Below are positions 30,548-42,680 of a DNA stretch of 64,000 bases, one piece after another; within the stretch, counting starts at the first letter, position 1, and every line of letters begins with the position of its first letter. Both the position numbers and the translations under genes were made by a program. The stretch is from Takakia lepidozioides (Eukaryota > Streptophyta > Takakiopsida > Takakiales > Takakiaceae). Where the stretch lies: contig CM060731.1 of the NCBI GenBank assembly GCA_030704615.1, forward strand, positions 12,648,001-12,712,000, given 5' to 3'. Below the pieces are notes generated by a model, which saw nothing but the letters and a program-made list of their open reading frames with translations, was not told the origin of the DNA and did no database searches.

Positions 30548-31290
30548 AATCTTAGGACCGATGAATCCCTGGAACACTGTCTCTGATTCTGCCATTTGTC
30601 TGACCAAATGTGGAAAATTGTCCTTCGATTGCCAATTGGAAGATACTTTGTTGCCCGAGGCATTGGGCTTCCTCTTCTTAATATGCAGGGTCACTCTTCT
30701 TGGACCTCTTCCCATGTTTAGGTCTCCTTGGTGCCTTGTCTCTTTGGCACATTTGAATTTTATTTTTATTTGTATTTTTAATTTGGAGGGCTCCCTCGCC
30801 CTTGATCAGTATAGTACTACATAATATACACACTGAACTATTGACTAAGGGAAAGAAGGCTTGGTTGGTGTTGGGTAAAGCAATTCAGACGAAGATTGCA
30901 ATTTCTTATGTGTCCTCTGCTTCCGACTCGAGAGTTTGCTGAAAAGACGACTCAACTCTCCGAGAAACGGAAGTCCTTTTGCAGATGGTGAGGACTGGGA
31001 TGTGAAGTGGAGGCCTCGCAAAGACCTGTAACAAACTTAGGTTGATCTTTGGTTCCTCTAAATACTAAGTCTCATGTCTCTCTTTTTGACCTTTCTAGCT
31101 TTTTCTTTAAGTCTTTTTTTTTTCTTTTTTTTTTCTTTGATGTATAATTACGGGGTGATATCCCCTTACTATGTACGCGACTTTCTCAGGTTGTTTATTT
31201 CTTGCCGCTTTGTAATTTGATTAACAGGACTTTTGTCCCCTTTTCTTAATAAAATAAAAAAGAACAAATCTAGAAAAAAAATTAGAGAAC
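30548..31290 (+). mobile_element. LINE 3' end with A-rich tail
   Basis: Broken frames around 30560-30700 read DESLEH ... FCHLSDQMWKIVLRL, the zinc-binding tail seen after plant LINE reverse transcriptases. The 3' sequence ends in T/A-rich DNA and an A-rich tail (aataaaataaaaaagaac) near 31245-31268. Strongly 5'-truncated and interrupted by stops. Confidence 0.6.
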
Positions 31291-32199
31291 CCATATTGCA
31301 CACTAGCACATCCTTGAGAATTTCATTTAACCAAAGTTTCAATACATTTCACACATCTCAACACATAATGAAATCAGTGATTCTAACACATCACAAAAAC
31401 TGAACAAATGATATTTGTTGGATAGGCATCTATGATCCTGCATGTGGACAAGTGACGTAATAGTAGATTTGGCCATTTCACACATCATGAAAATTGAATC
31501 AATGATAAGTTGCATCGTGTCAGCGTTTGTTTTTTGAAATTTGGAAAAAATAACAGGAGTGGCTACTGAGTTTTGCAGGAAATAGCCATATTTTCTGTTC
31601 ATCCACTGAAATTTCATCCTCCTCTGTACTTTCATCCATGTATATCATCCATATTAGGTGAATTCACCATATTTTATTTGGAGAAGTTTTGACGATTTCA
31701 TCCATGAGAAAACAGGGAATTTATGACATAATATTCCTTTTTTTTTTTGAGGTCGAAAAAGAGCGAAATTTCGCCAGAAATAAAAACACTGCATAGTGTA
31801 TTGAAACTTTTATCATATGAACTGCATATATTGCTACCACTATATGTGATAATCTTACCATCCAATCTACAATATGTATATGATTCAGAGACAGAAAGAA
31901 AGCAATACTTAGTTTATTACACTCATAGGAAGTCATATGAATGACCCAAAAAACTTTGAACACTGAAAAGAAAAACAGAATGTGGAGGTTTGCTATCAAT
32001 GTTGACCGTGCCTAGACGGTCAAGGAAAACGGGGAGGAGAAAGTAAGCTACATTCCTATTCACTACACTTCTGCAAATTGAACTACCATAAATAATATTT
32101 TACTATTTAAAAAACGATTTTAAAAACAATTGGGAGCTTCCTTACTCCTTACCTGCTTGCGCTGGGGAAGGCCCTGGTGGAGCGTCTTCCTGATTTAAA
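31291..32199. other. AT-rich interval, nothing recognised
   Basis: Open frames here are short and AT-biased with no family resemblance. No inverted or tandem repeat of note was seen. Confidence 0.4.
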
Positions 32200-34361
32200 C
32201 CCTTATTAGGTGCAGCACTGTCCTTGTCGTCTTTCTTTGCTTCTTCTTCTTCAACGTCGGGGATCGGGTTGTTTTTCAGCAAAAATGCGGCCAAGTATGA
32301 CGAAAATCTCTCACGAGGCTCAAGTCACTATCAATCCCAAGTTGAAATACTGTGCTTGAGCAGACTTCGTTTCAGTGATAATTTCTGGACAATTTTGTAA
32401 TTTACTATCCACTTTACTGGTCATTATAGAACATACTATCTACAAGCGAACTTGAACGTTCTCAAATCGTAATCAACCGATGAAAATCATAGTGATTCGG
32501 AGCGAGTGTCAAGCGTAAGAGACAAAGATAAAAGTTTCCTTAACGTCCAGTGAATTTAACGTCCAGAGAGAAAGAACAATAACTGCAACGATGAGAATTG
32601 AGCCAGCATGAATCATCTTCGTGCTGAGAGGGTTATTCAGACCCTGACTGGATACTAGAGTTTTGACATGCAATGCTGAACAAGACAAATCGACGCACGT
32701 TAAAAACTATTGGAAGATGAAACCTATATGTAGTTTATCACATGCTGGCACCCTGATGAAGAGGTTTGACTGCGAGCTCAGAAGTTGAAAGAGTAAATAT
32801 TTGCGTTGATCTTATTGGTCGAGTGTTAGAGGAAGATGTACCTTGCAGCCGCCAGCTGCGTTAGACCTTGCAACAGCAACGGCACAATATTTGTGTACTG
32901 CACACAAGTCCAATCCCCGTGCAATTTTTTACATTTTTTACATTTTAAAAGAGCTTGACTGGGACGCATCAGTATATATCTGAGAGCTAAATAAATTTGA
33001 TTTTGAAGTGGAGCACCCTTGTTACATTTCCAGAAAGTATACATCTATAAAGTTCAACTCCTGATGTTCAGTGTTCCAGAATTTATTGAAAGAGCTTCAG
33101 CCTACTCAGATCTAGGTATTCGTACAAACATGTCACACGTTGTGAGAGTGTTCCTGAGGACGACATCAAACAGGTATAACCTAGACCTCTCCTGCTAGAT
33201 ACATGTTTGAATTAGTGCTCATCCGATTCATCTTTTGCTGCAAAGAGTTTGACCCCAAAAATTAAGTGTGTGTGATAAGACATACCAGGAAATTTCTAAT
33301 GGGCTCGGCTTTGAGCTCTATTTTCTTTTGTAATTCTATAGCCAGCCTCTGGGCCTCTTCCCCCTGCACATATATAATTTATCCCCATAGCCAAATCATA
33401 TGACTTCAGAAGAAGTTGCCCTTCATAAGGTATTTACGTATTTACAGGTCTCCAAACAAAGATGTAGAACAGTTCATAAAAACAGAAGTGAAATTAATAG
33501 CAAAGACGGTTTAGGTTGATCTTTACACAGTAATTAATTTTCGCTAAGCCAAAAATCCATCCATGGATACAATTGGAAAAAAACTAGTGGACTCTCTAAA
33601 CTGCGTGCACTCTCTGGGGTGGAAGAGACAGGGCAAGTGCACACTAGTGAGACCCAAGTCTGCATAATTTTACTTGGTCTGTGACAACTGACAAAAATTT
33701 CCAGCTTACCTCCATAGGGTCATCAAACCATGTCTCGGTGAATGTGAGAGGAGGATCAGGGGGCCTCACCATAGGTTCCTCTGGAGGGGCATCCGGCGCT
33801 TATGGTGGCTCTGCATATACACAAGTTTCAGTCAATCGGGAGTTGAAGCACTGTTGACATTCCTGAGATGAAGTCATAGCATTTTTTAACCTCAATTAAA
33901 TTGCCAAGACTATTTTCCAGCTGATTGAAAGAGCTGATGCCATTGATAAAATTATTCATGGTGGAGAGCATCTTTCATCTTTGAGAGTAAACTTATTGAC
34001 CAAATGTGTGAAACTCTGTAAAGCTATCCTCACTGTCTGTTGAAGAACCCATAAATATGACTGATGTCGTTAGTCCTCAGTAAGTTTATGTCAACTGTCC
34101 ATGTGTAAGAGAGAGAAAATAGTACAGAGCACGCTACATTTTGAGAGCCTTAGCGAGATCACAAAGCATTGATTTTCAAGCTGCTGTGAGAATACTATTA
34201 CATTCTACTCTACCTAGTGCCTAGATTCTTCACGCTGAAAGAGAAAATGCGCGTGGGACATGTTGTTGTTTCCGCAAGCTAAGATTCTTGCTTGGTTCTG
34301 TCGGTTTCTCGGGCGGGGGCGGTTTTTCTTCCTTTACAGAAGTTTTGTTCTTGGGTCCCCT
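32200..34361 (-). pseudogene. DPY30-motif gene copy B, decayed
   Basis: Closely similar to copy C along exons and introns, but broken in several places. The start codon region reads ttgggtcccctt instead of ttgggtgccata, so the ATG is gone. The last base before the GC donor of intron 1 is changed (position 34292). Exon 2 has a TAA at 33800-33802 where copy C has TCA. About 50 bp covering the exon 5 acceptor and the PSNPAE codons are deleted at about 32297. A second deletion fuses the tail to downstream sequence near 32207. Exons 3 (about 33297-33365) and 4 (about 32841-32897) remain intact, including VPLLLQGLTQLAAAR. The number of independent lesions makes a functional product very unlikely. 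Confidence 0.88.
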
Positions 34362-35260
34362 TGAGAGAGGCAGAGGGGAGAGAGAGAGAGAAATCCCGGC
34401 TTCTTTCCCCCGGACTGTGGTCCCAGTCTATGTAGCAGTTCTATTCTCTACAACCAAGCTATCGCGGTCCAATTATGACCAAATGCGACGCTTAAATGGT
34501 CTCTCTTCCTCTCACTCGGTCGCCTCGTGATGTCCAATTTTTCTCGCGCCCTTGATCTGTATCATGGTTCGTGATTCAACAATGTGCTGCACCGTCCATG
34601 ATCCAAAGACACGCTAGTCTTGCACTAGTTGTAGCTTCTGGGACAAAACAGGAAGTACTCGGACGTTGATTGCTAACAGTTCAAGTTGACTCTAACTTTA
34701 AATCTATGGAAACGAAACCCACTAGTGAAGATGAGCATATACACAGTATTGGATTGAGGACACGATAGTCAAAGCATTGCCGGAGACTCGGAGGAGCCGC
34801 GACTAAAAGGATTGGAATGCACCCACAAGGCTACATTTGGAAAAATAAAGGAAGTTGGAAAGAAAACAGGTTGTTTCTCCCTGGAGGTTTATGCAAGATG
34901 AAATGAAAAATGAAGCTCTAAACTTGTCCAAGCACAAGGCAGAAGCTGGAGCGATTAGAAAAAGGCAAGTGGGAACAATCAAGAGGATGCTTAAGACATC
35001 CAAGTTCTCTGTGCAGGTTATAAAATGGTGTGCAACGCCTGACCGCATGAGCTTCTCGAAAGAGTTCGAGCATGCAGAAAGACCAGGTTAGGTCATGCTA
35101 GAATTGTCCCAAGGATCAATCCATGGCAGAGTCCTCCACCCTGCCTGCACAGCTGGAAGAAGGTCACGGTAACCGCCACAATCACAACTGCATTATATAC
35201 TCGCATTCATGTTGTTAACAACTCACACGCTATATGTCTTAAACCCTAACCTAAGGTGAT
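32207..35260. repeat. segmental duplication, left member
   Basis: About 3.05 kb that aligns by eye with 39556-42680: DPY30 gene plus 5' flank up to the telomere-like string ttaaaccctaacc. Indels are scattered along it. An extra stretch near 34635-34730 is present only here. Confidence 0.9.
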
Positions 35261-35585
35261 TGTAGAGAGATGGAGCAGATGAAATGCATGAATCTGAGTA
35301 GGAACCTCAGTCTGAGCGCCCTACTTATGGGTGAGTCTACAAACATGAAGAAGCTCAGGTGCCTGGAGCGGTAGCACTAGGACCATCGCTGCTTCCTTTC
35401 CCAAGGCAGATGCAGATTACTAGCAAACTAGAAGATCACCCATAACGTGATGGCTTCTCAAATCCGTGGGTACGCGACCTAATCAGGCCTGAAGTCCTAT
35501 CTATCTGTCTTGAGGGCAACTGCTACATGCCTCCATCCCTGTGCGAAGAAGTGGATTGCGGAGGAATCTGAGCAGAAGTCCAGGC
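34362..35585. other. duplicated DPY30 5' flank and cpRNP upstream region
   Basis: 34362-35260 belongs to the duplicated segment and contains a purine-rich stretch (gagaggcagaggggagagag). 35261-35585 is unique and should hold the promoter and 5' UTR of the chloroplast RNA-binding protein gene. No separate gene is supported. Confidence 0.4.
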
Positions 35586-37061
35586 ATGGCTGCCGTATGT
35601 ATCTCGTTTGCAGCTGTTGCAATTCGTGCAGAAATCGGAGTGAGGCAGCCTGCCAGCCGGTTGGCCTTCGCCGGAAGCAGCTCGCTTTGGGAAGCAGGCC
35701 ATGTCTTGAGTGGCTTGTCTGGTTCGTCTCGAGGGTCTGTTAAGAATGTCGCCATAGCCCCGCGAGCCTTGGATTTACAACAAGACGGTTTTGCTTCTAA
35801 CTCGTTTGACTCCCCTCCGAGCTCAGCACCTCTCGAAGTGCAGGGGACGACGGTTTATGTAGGCAATCTGCCATTCACTTGTGACGACCAACAGCTGGGC
35901 GAGGCCTTCCAGGACGTGGGCACTGTCGAACTTGTCGAAGTGCGTCATTTTCCCGGTTGTTGTTGTTACTTGTTATGATGAAATGTGTTGCTCTATGCTC
36001 TGCATGTGTGGTTCCTAGCAATGGTTTTGAGATTCTGAGTTATCACAGTTTCGTCTGCTTGGCAGGTCATCTATGATAGGGAAACAGCGAGAAGCCGTGG
36101 GTTTGGATTCGTGACAATGAGCACGGCCGACGATGCCATGGCGGCGGTTGAGAGATTGAACGGCTATGTAAGTCTTCTACTGCTTGCTAGCGTGCAGGTG
36201 TTATACGTTCGCCAGCATTGTGCAATCCTTGTGCCCAATAACGAGTTTTGAGTCGTTTGTGGGACGTAGGCGTTCCGTTGCTTGCTTGCGTACTAAATGC
36301 AGGAGTGTAAATTGCCACAAGATTTTTGGTCACTGGCGGTGCACATGGTGCTTGCTCAGCGCAGAAAAATTCTGTAGGTAGGACTGTTGGCTGCCTTCGA
36401 ATTTGTGTGCAGAGAGAGAGAGTCATTTTGTGTAATTCTGTGGCCTAGATGGAGGGTATCTGACGTTGTTTTTGCAGAGCTTGGGAGGAAGGAATTTGAA
36501 GGTGGAGTTCCCTCAATCCTCAAGGGGTTCCTTCGGAAGTGAAAGACCTCCACGCAGTGACTTTGACAGTGGAGGCAGCATGCCTTTCAGCAATGACAAT
36601 AAGCTTTTTGTTGGCAACCTGTCCTGGGGCGTGGACGATGTGAGCCTCGAGTCACTGTTCAGTGATTACGGCAAAGTTCTAGAATCCAAAGTGGTCTATG
36701 ATCGAGAGTCTGGAAGATCTCGGGGGTTTGGCTTTGTCACATTTGAGGATGCTGACTCAGTGAAGGAGGCAATTTATTCTCTAGATGGAGCAGTAAGTTC
36801 CATTCTACACTATTCCCTTAGTAGTTTTCATGGTATTCACTCATTCCGATTAGATTCATCCTACTTGTCCCTCCCCCACTGCTGCAATGTCTGGATGTAG
36901 TCAAAGTTTGCCAACATCTTTAAAGGTGTGTTTGGCAGTGCTGTGTGTCTAGGTTTTTCTTTCTTACTTGTGGATTTTGGTGGCAACAGGAATTTGACGG
37001 AAGACAACTCAGAGTTAACATGGCTAGTGACAAGCCTCCACCCAGGATGCAAGCTTACTGA
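35586..37061 (+). CDS. chloroplast ribonucleoprotein with two RRM domains (cp28/cp29/cp31 type)
   Basis: Four exons: 35586-35939, 36066-36167, 36478-36792 and 36990-37061, all phase 0, 280 residues. The N-terminus [20 protein letters not shown] is rich in Ala, Ser and Arg and looks like a plastid transit peptide. RRM1 has RNP2 TVYVGNLPF and RNP1 [12 protein letters not shown]2 has RNP2 KLFVGNLSW and RNP1 SRGFGFVTF, and ends [13 protein letters not shown]. The linker is rich in Ser and Gly. Proteins of this class bind chloroplast transcripts and support mRNA stability, splicing and editing. In this window it sits near a DYW editing factor, but I see no evidence that they are linked in function. 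The in-frame sequence upstream of 35586 has no ATG. A decayed copy of exons 3-4 follows at 37340-37745. Confidence 0.94.
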
Positions 37062-37339
37062 GTTGCATCCCGTCAGTTACTAAACAAGTTACAATATCAC
37101 TTCCTCAAATTTATCGCTTTTTGACGAGCGTCCGCCGCTTCAAAAGCATTGAACCAGAGGTAATGACAGCGGCAATTGCACCTCAGCATAGCAATGGAAT
37201 TTGCAAAGAGAAGTGCACATTTCGCACGTGCGGCACTCAGCTAGTGAAAACTACTTAGAGGGACATATGCACAGAGCTGTGTGTGAACTATTTGCACTTT
37301 TCATTGTATTTTATGTGTACAATAGCATGTCAACATGCC

Positions 37340-37745
37340 TGCAACATCTCCTGGGGCATGGATGATGTGAGCTTTGAGGTGGGGTTTCAGCTTTGTCATG
37401 CCAACTTGCAATTCTTTCTCTAAACAAAGTCTGAGCTACTCATGGTGTCTATCACTTAATTCGAGTTGTGTTGACTCCCCCCATATAGCTGCTGGAGTGT
37501 ACTCCAAGTGTGATGTTAGAGAGTATTTTGAAAGTTGGAATCTTCAGATAGAGAGCTTAGCAGTGCTGGATATGTGTAGGTTTACTCTACTTACAACTGG
37601 ATGTTGGTGCAACAGGGATTTGACTGAAGACACCTTGATTCAGTATAGCTACATGGACTCAATGTTAACATGGATAGCAACAAGCCTGCACCCAGGATGG
37701 GTGTGATTATTCAGTAGTGTTCCGCCAGTTATCTAAATTTCTGTA
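37340..37745 (+). pseudogene. decayed copy of the cpRNP 3' exons
   Basis: Short blocks repeat the upstream gene in order: tcctggggcatggatgatgtgagc (exon 3, RRM2 start), then gcaacagggatttgactgaagac, then a block like exon 4 (catggatagcaacaagcctgcacccaggatg). The following 3' UTR-like tail (gttccgccagttatctaaat) also matches. Most of RRM2 is missing between the blocks. No coding capacity remains. Confidence 0.8.
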
Positions 37746-39446
37746 TCTAAGTTCCTCGAAGTGAATGATTTGAGCAGTGACTGTTTCTTTGAACTGGAGG
37801 CAACATCGGCAGTGAGTGGGCTTTGTGAACAAGCACAGAAAAATGTGTAACTTTTTCCAATAGGTTTCTTCTCCAGGCTTAACTGAACTGGCATGTGTGT
37901 TGATAGAAGAATCCCAACTATGTTGTCTGGAATGAAATTGTCTTTCTGGGATGCGCTTGGTTTGGCACGTGGATTCAAGGTTTTTATTCCTCCTGTTGAG
38001 CTTAATCCTTACCTGGTGTCAGCTGCACTCAATGGTAATGTTATTAGTCTTCAAAGTATTATTGAGTATTGAACCAGCATCAGTTACATGTATGGCAGGC
38101 ATATCTGCATCTAAAATTTTGTATGGCATGATTAGGGAGCACAGTAAAATTTTAGATGCAGATCTGGGAGCGACATGGACACAAGTCTAGTATTTGACAA
38201 AATGCCTGAACGAGATATTTTTACGTGGAACAGAAGATGGCTGGATATACCAAGCATGGGTATGGCAGGGAAGCTTTGAAGGTCTACGAGCCAATGATAT
38301 GGGTAGTTCTACTCAAAGAAGAGCAAAACACGACATGAGCAAACCAATGTTACTTCACTCTGTTCGCAATTCAAGGTCTCTCACGATTGACATGAGCAAT
38401 GTGTTTAAGTTTCTTGACTTTTCCTCTCTCTTTCTCTATCCCAAACCCAGTTTGCTTTCTCCTAGTGTATATTGCTCTACTTCAATGATCCATGAGCCTT
38501 CACCAGGAACATAATGTGTTTCTTCCGTTTTCTTATTCTCTTACATGCATGCAGGCTCGACAATGGACACACAAATTAAAGGAGTGTGAAAGTTTCATCG
38601 ATTGTGGATAAGCTTTAATTAGTTTTGAAAATCACCACACTCAGCTTAAAAACATTACCATGACCTTTTAGCACCCGTTTGATCTAGGGAGTTGCAAGTT
38701 ACAGATGTATGGACATATGGACCTGCTGGAGCCTAACTTTTGGATGGAGAAAGTCTTACAACTCTGAGTATTTGATTTGATTTTTGCTACACACTCTTTG
38801 CCATGAATGCAATACAATACATCATTGACATTCTACAATGCCATTAGCTGAGTGTCTCTACCGAATAAACCACTCACTCAATTATGAAGCTTTGAGATGG
38901 AACGTGCTACACTGAGCTTGTTGATAATAAGACATTGTCAAGTCTGTGGGGCAATCTGTTGGTGGCTGTAATTTTGAGATACTCAGACCAAGTGAAGGGT
39001 TTGTAATTGTTTTCTTCTCCTCTCATATATATATGAAAGCTAGCGTAAATAAGAGCCTCTTCCCCTTGCCGGTACTTCTCCTCTCACTATAATTAAGGGG
39101 CCTGATTTGTGATCGGTTGCGCCCGGGTATTTCCCTTTTTAGAAAAATTAAAAATCTTCTTTGACCTCTTTTGCTTATTTTAATTGCTAAGGGAGGAAGC
39201 CCTTTTGAAACTTTATTAAAATTACTAAAACATATTATTGAAGAGAAAAAATTTAAAACCCTTATTAGGTGCCCGAAGGCTGCCATGACGTGGCCTGTAC
39301 CCACGAGGAGTTCGTGAGGAGTTCTTTTTGTTGTCAACATGGAAGTGAGGTGATAGTGGTAAGAACATTGTGAGCACCACCGTTTTACGTGGACGTAAGC
39401 CCGGGGGCTATGGATGCCGTTCTGGCTTGTGTGTGAGCAGCTGCTT
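37746..39446. other. intergenic, with a PPR gene fragment
   Basis: Holds the PPR fragment at 38165-38304 and an 18-bp inverted repeat beside it (38103-38120 and 38146-38163). Otherwise only short, unassigned open frames. Confidence 0.5.
38165..38304 (+). pseudogene. 140-bp fragment of the DYW PPR gene
   Basis: Matches 44364-44503 of the downstream PPR gene with few changes. Shared blocks include tagtatttgacaaaatgc, gaacgagatatttttacgtgg and ataccaagcatgggtatggc. It begins right after an inverted repeat arm ending at 38163. A 1-bp loss (cagaagatgg for cataatgatgg) breaks the frame. Confidence 0.9.
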
Positions 39447-41844
39447 TCACGCTGCCCTCTTTCCATCGCCAGTCTTCACACTTGCACCACTCCTTTGTGA
39501 TTTTGCATCTGCAGCAGCTGCTGACCCATTTTGAGTGGGCTTTCCTGCACCTGCGCTAGCACTGTCCTTGTCGTCTTTCTTTGCTTCTTCTTCTTCAACG
39601 TCGGGGATCGGGTTGTTTTTCAGCAAAAATGCGGCCAAGTATTCAGCTGGGTTGCTAGGCCTGCCAACAGTATAGCCATAACGAGAACTGACGAAATATT
39701 CTCACCATGCTCAAACTATCTGCGTTACTGTAGTTGAGCAGACTTCGTTTCAGTGATAATTTCTGGACAATTTTGTAATTTACTATCCACTTTACTGGTC
39801 ATTATAAAACATACTATCTACAAGCGAACTTGAACGTTCTCAAATCATAATCAACCGATGAAAATCTGTAGTGATTCCTAAAGCGTAAGAGAAAGAACAA
39901 TAACTGCCACGACGAGAAATAAGCCATCATTAATCATCTTCATGCTGAGAGGTTATTCAGACCCTCACTGGATATGTCTAGAGAGTTGACATGCGATGCT
40001 GAACAAGACAAATCGACGCAAGTTAAGGACTAAGTTATTGGAAGTTGAACCTGTTGATTATGTAATTTATCACATGCTGGCACCCTGATGAAGAGGTTTC
40101 AAGCTGCGAGCTCAGAAGTTGAAAGAGTATCTATTTGCGCTGATCTTATTGGTCGAGTGTGAGAGGAAGGTGTACCTTGCAGCCGCCAGCTGCGTTAGAC
40201 CCTGCAGCAGCAACGGCACAATATTTGTGTACTGCACACAAGTCCAATCCCCGTGCAAATTTACATTTTTGTCTATTCTCCCATGGTAAAGAGCTTGATT
40301 GGGAGGCTTTAGTACTTATATATCTGAGAGCTAAACAAATTTGATTTTGAAGTGGAGCACCCTTGTTACATTTCCGAAAGTATACATCTCCAAAGTTCCA
40401 CTCCTAATGTAAAAAATGATTTGGATTTCAGATTTGGAGATTTCAGAGCTTCAGCCTACTCAGATCTAGGTATTTGTCCAAACATAGAGGGAGATGTCAC
40501 ACGTTGTGAGAGTGTTCCTGGAAGAGGACGACTATCAAACAGGTACATATCCTAGACCTCGTCTGCTAGATACATGTTTGAATTATTGCTCATCCAATTC
40601 AAGCATCACGTTCTTTTGCTGCAAAGAGGTTGACCCCCAAAAAATCAGTGTGTGTGATAAGACATACCAGGAAATTTCTAATGGGCTCTGCTTTGAGCTC
40701 TATTTTCTTTTGTAATTCTACAGCCAGCCTCTGGGCCTCTTCCCCCTGCACATATATAATTTATCCCCATAGCCAAATCATATGACTTCAGAAAAAGTTG
40801 CACTTCATAAGGTATTACAGGTCTCCAAGCAAGCTAGATAAAATGATCCTGCAACTGGTTCACGGCATCTTGCATATATTAATTCAATCTCAGCATGGAG
40901 AACAATCGATAAAAACAGAAGTGAAATTAATAGCACAGACGGTTTAGGTTGATCTTTACACAGTATCAACACATAATTAATTTTCGCTAAGCCAAAAATC
41001 CATCCATGGATACAATCGGAAAAAGACCAGTGGAGTCTTTAAACTGCACTCTCTGGGTCTAAAAGACAAAGAGGCTAGGCAAGTGCACACTAGTGAGACA
41101 CAAGTCTGCATCATTTTACTTGGTTTGTGACAACTAGACAAATTTTCCAGCTTACCTCAATAGGGTCATCAAACCATGTCTCGGTGAATGTGAGAGGAGG
41201 ATCAGGGGGCATCACAATGGGTTCCTCTGGAGGGGCATCCGGCGCTGATGGTGGCTCTGCATGTATACAAGTTTCAGTCAATCGGGAGTTGAAGCACTGT
41301 TGACATTCCTGAGATGAATTTATAGCATTTTTGAACCTCAATTAAATTGCGGTACTCAAAGATGAAAGATGCTCTCAAACCATAAACAATTTCATGAATG
41401 ACATCAGCTCTTTCAATCAGCTGGATACGACATGCTCTCGTTTCTAAGTTCTAATTGAAAAGAAAACTTACTGACTAAATAACTAGCGTATCCTTTAATG
41501 TCAGTTGAAGAACCCATACATATTAGTCCTGAGTAAGTTTATGTCAACTGTCCATGTGTAAGAGAGAAAATACCACAGAGCACGCTACATTTTGAGAGCC
41601 TTAGCTTTACACGAGATCACAAAGCATTGATTTTCAAGCTGCTGTGAGAATAGTATTACATTCTGCTCTACCTAGTGCCTAGATTCTTCACGCTGAAAGA
41701 GAAAACACTCAAGGATGCAACCAACAGTGAATGCGCGTGCACATGTTGTTGTTTCCGCAAGCTAAGATTCTTGCCTGGTTCTGTCGGTTTCTCGTGCGGG
41801 GGCGGTTTTTCTTCCTTTACAGAAATTTTTTTCTTGGGTGCCAT
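39447..41844 (-). CDS. DPY30-motif protein, copy C (probable sperm-axoneme component)
   Basis: Five minus-strand exons: 41775-41844, 41156-41256, 40668-40745, 40176-40231 and 39447-39660, giving 172 residues with consistent phases (1, 0, 0, 2). The N-terminus is basic and Pro-rich (MAPKKKISVKEEKPPP). Exon 2 has PPDPPLTFTETWFDDPIE. Exons 3-5 build the DPY30 motif: helix EEAQRLAVELQKKIELKAEP, then RNFL, then NIVPLLLQGLTQLAAAR, then PSNPAEYLAAFLLKNNP. The C-terminal tail is acidic, then low-complexity (Ala, Ser, Gly, Lys). Intron 1 has a GC donor (CCAG|GCAAGA). DPY30 motifs form dimers that dock on amphipathic helices, for example in flagellar radial spokes. The absence of other chromatin domains favours a cilium role, by inference. 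It is the intact member of the duplicated pair B/C. Confidence 0.88.
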
Positions 41845-42680
41845 AGAGAGAGGAAGAAACAAAGGAGAGAGACACCACGGTCCAGGCAGAGGGGAGAGAG
41901 AGAGAGAGAGAAATTCCCGGCTTCTTTCCCCCGGACTGTGGTCCCAGTCTATGTAGCAGTTCTATTCTCTACAACCAAGCTATCGCGGTCAAATTATGAC
42001 CAAATGCGACGCTTAAATGGTCTCTCTTCCTGTCACTCGGTCGCCTCGTGATGTCCAATTTTTCTTACTCGCGCCCTTGATCTGTATCATGGTTCGTGAT
42101 TCAACAATGTGCTGCACCGTCCATGATCGACTGGTCTGATAAGGACCGCGACACGCTAGGGTTGGCACTAGTTGTAGGCATATACACAGTATGGGAAGAC
42201 TCGGAGGAGCTGCGACTGAAAGGATTGGAATGCACCCACAAGGCTACATTTGGAAAAATAAAGGAAGTTGGAGAAAAAACAGGTTGTCTCTCCCTGGAGA
42301 TTTATGCAAGATGCTCTAAACTTGTCCAAGCACAAGGCAGAAGCTGGAGCGATTAGAAAAAGGCAAGTGGGAACAATCTAGTGCATACTTAAGACATCCA
42401 AGTTTTCTGTGCAGGTTAAAAAATGGTGTGCAACGTCTGACCGCGTGAGCTTCTCGAAAGAGTTCGAGCATGCAGAAAGACCAGGTTAGGTCATGTTAGA
42501 ATTGTCCCAAGGATCAATCCATGGCAGAGTCCTCCACCCTGCCTGCACAGCTCTTGAAAATGTGGATGGGAAGAAGGTCATGGTAACCGCCACAATCACA
42601 ACTGTAATATATACTCGGTATTCATATTGTTAACAACTCACACGTTATATGCCTTAAACCCTAACCCTAAGATGATTGGG
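39556..42680. repeat. segmental duplication, right member
   Basis: Counterpart of 32207-35260. It carries the intact DPY30 gene and 5' flank. The pair is in the same orientation with about 4.3 kb of unique DNA (cpRNP gene and debris) between copies. The right edge lies near ttaaaccctaaccctaag, a telomere-like string. Confidence 0.9.

Noticed and set aside
42655-42675. Interstitial telomere
   Set aside because: Only about two CCCTAA-type units; more likely a telo-box-like promoter string or chance.
32207-42680. Duplicated segments as LTRs of a retrotransposon
   Set aside because: The repeats contain a spliced host gene with introns, and the DNA between them is a normal plastid RNA-binding gene, so segmental duplication fits better.
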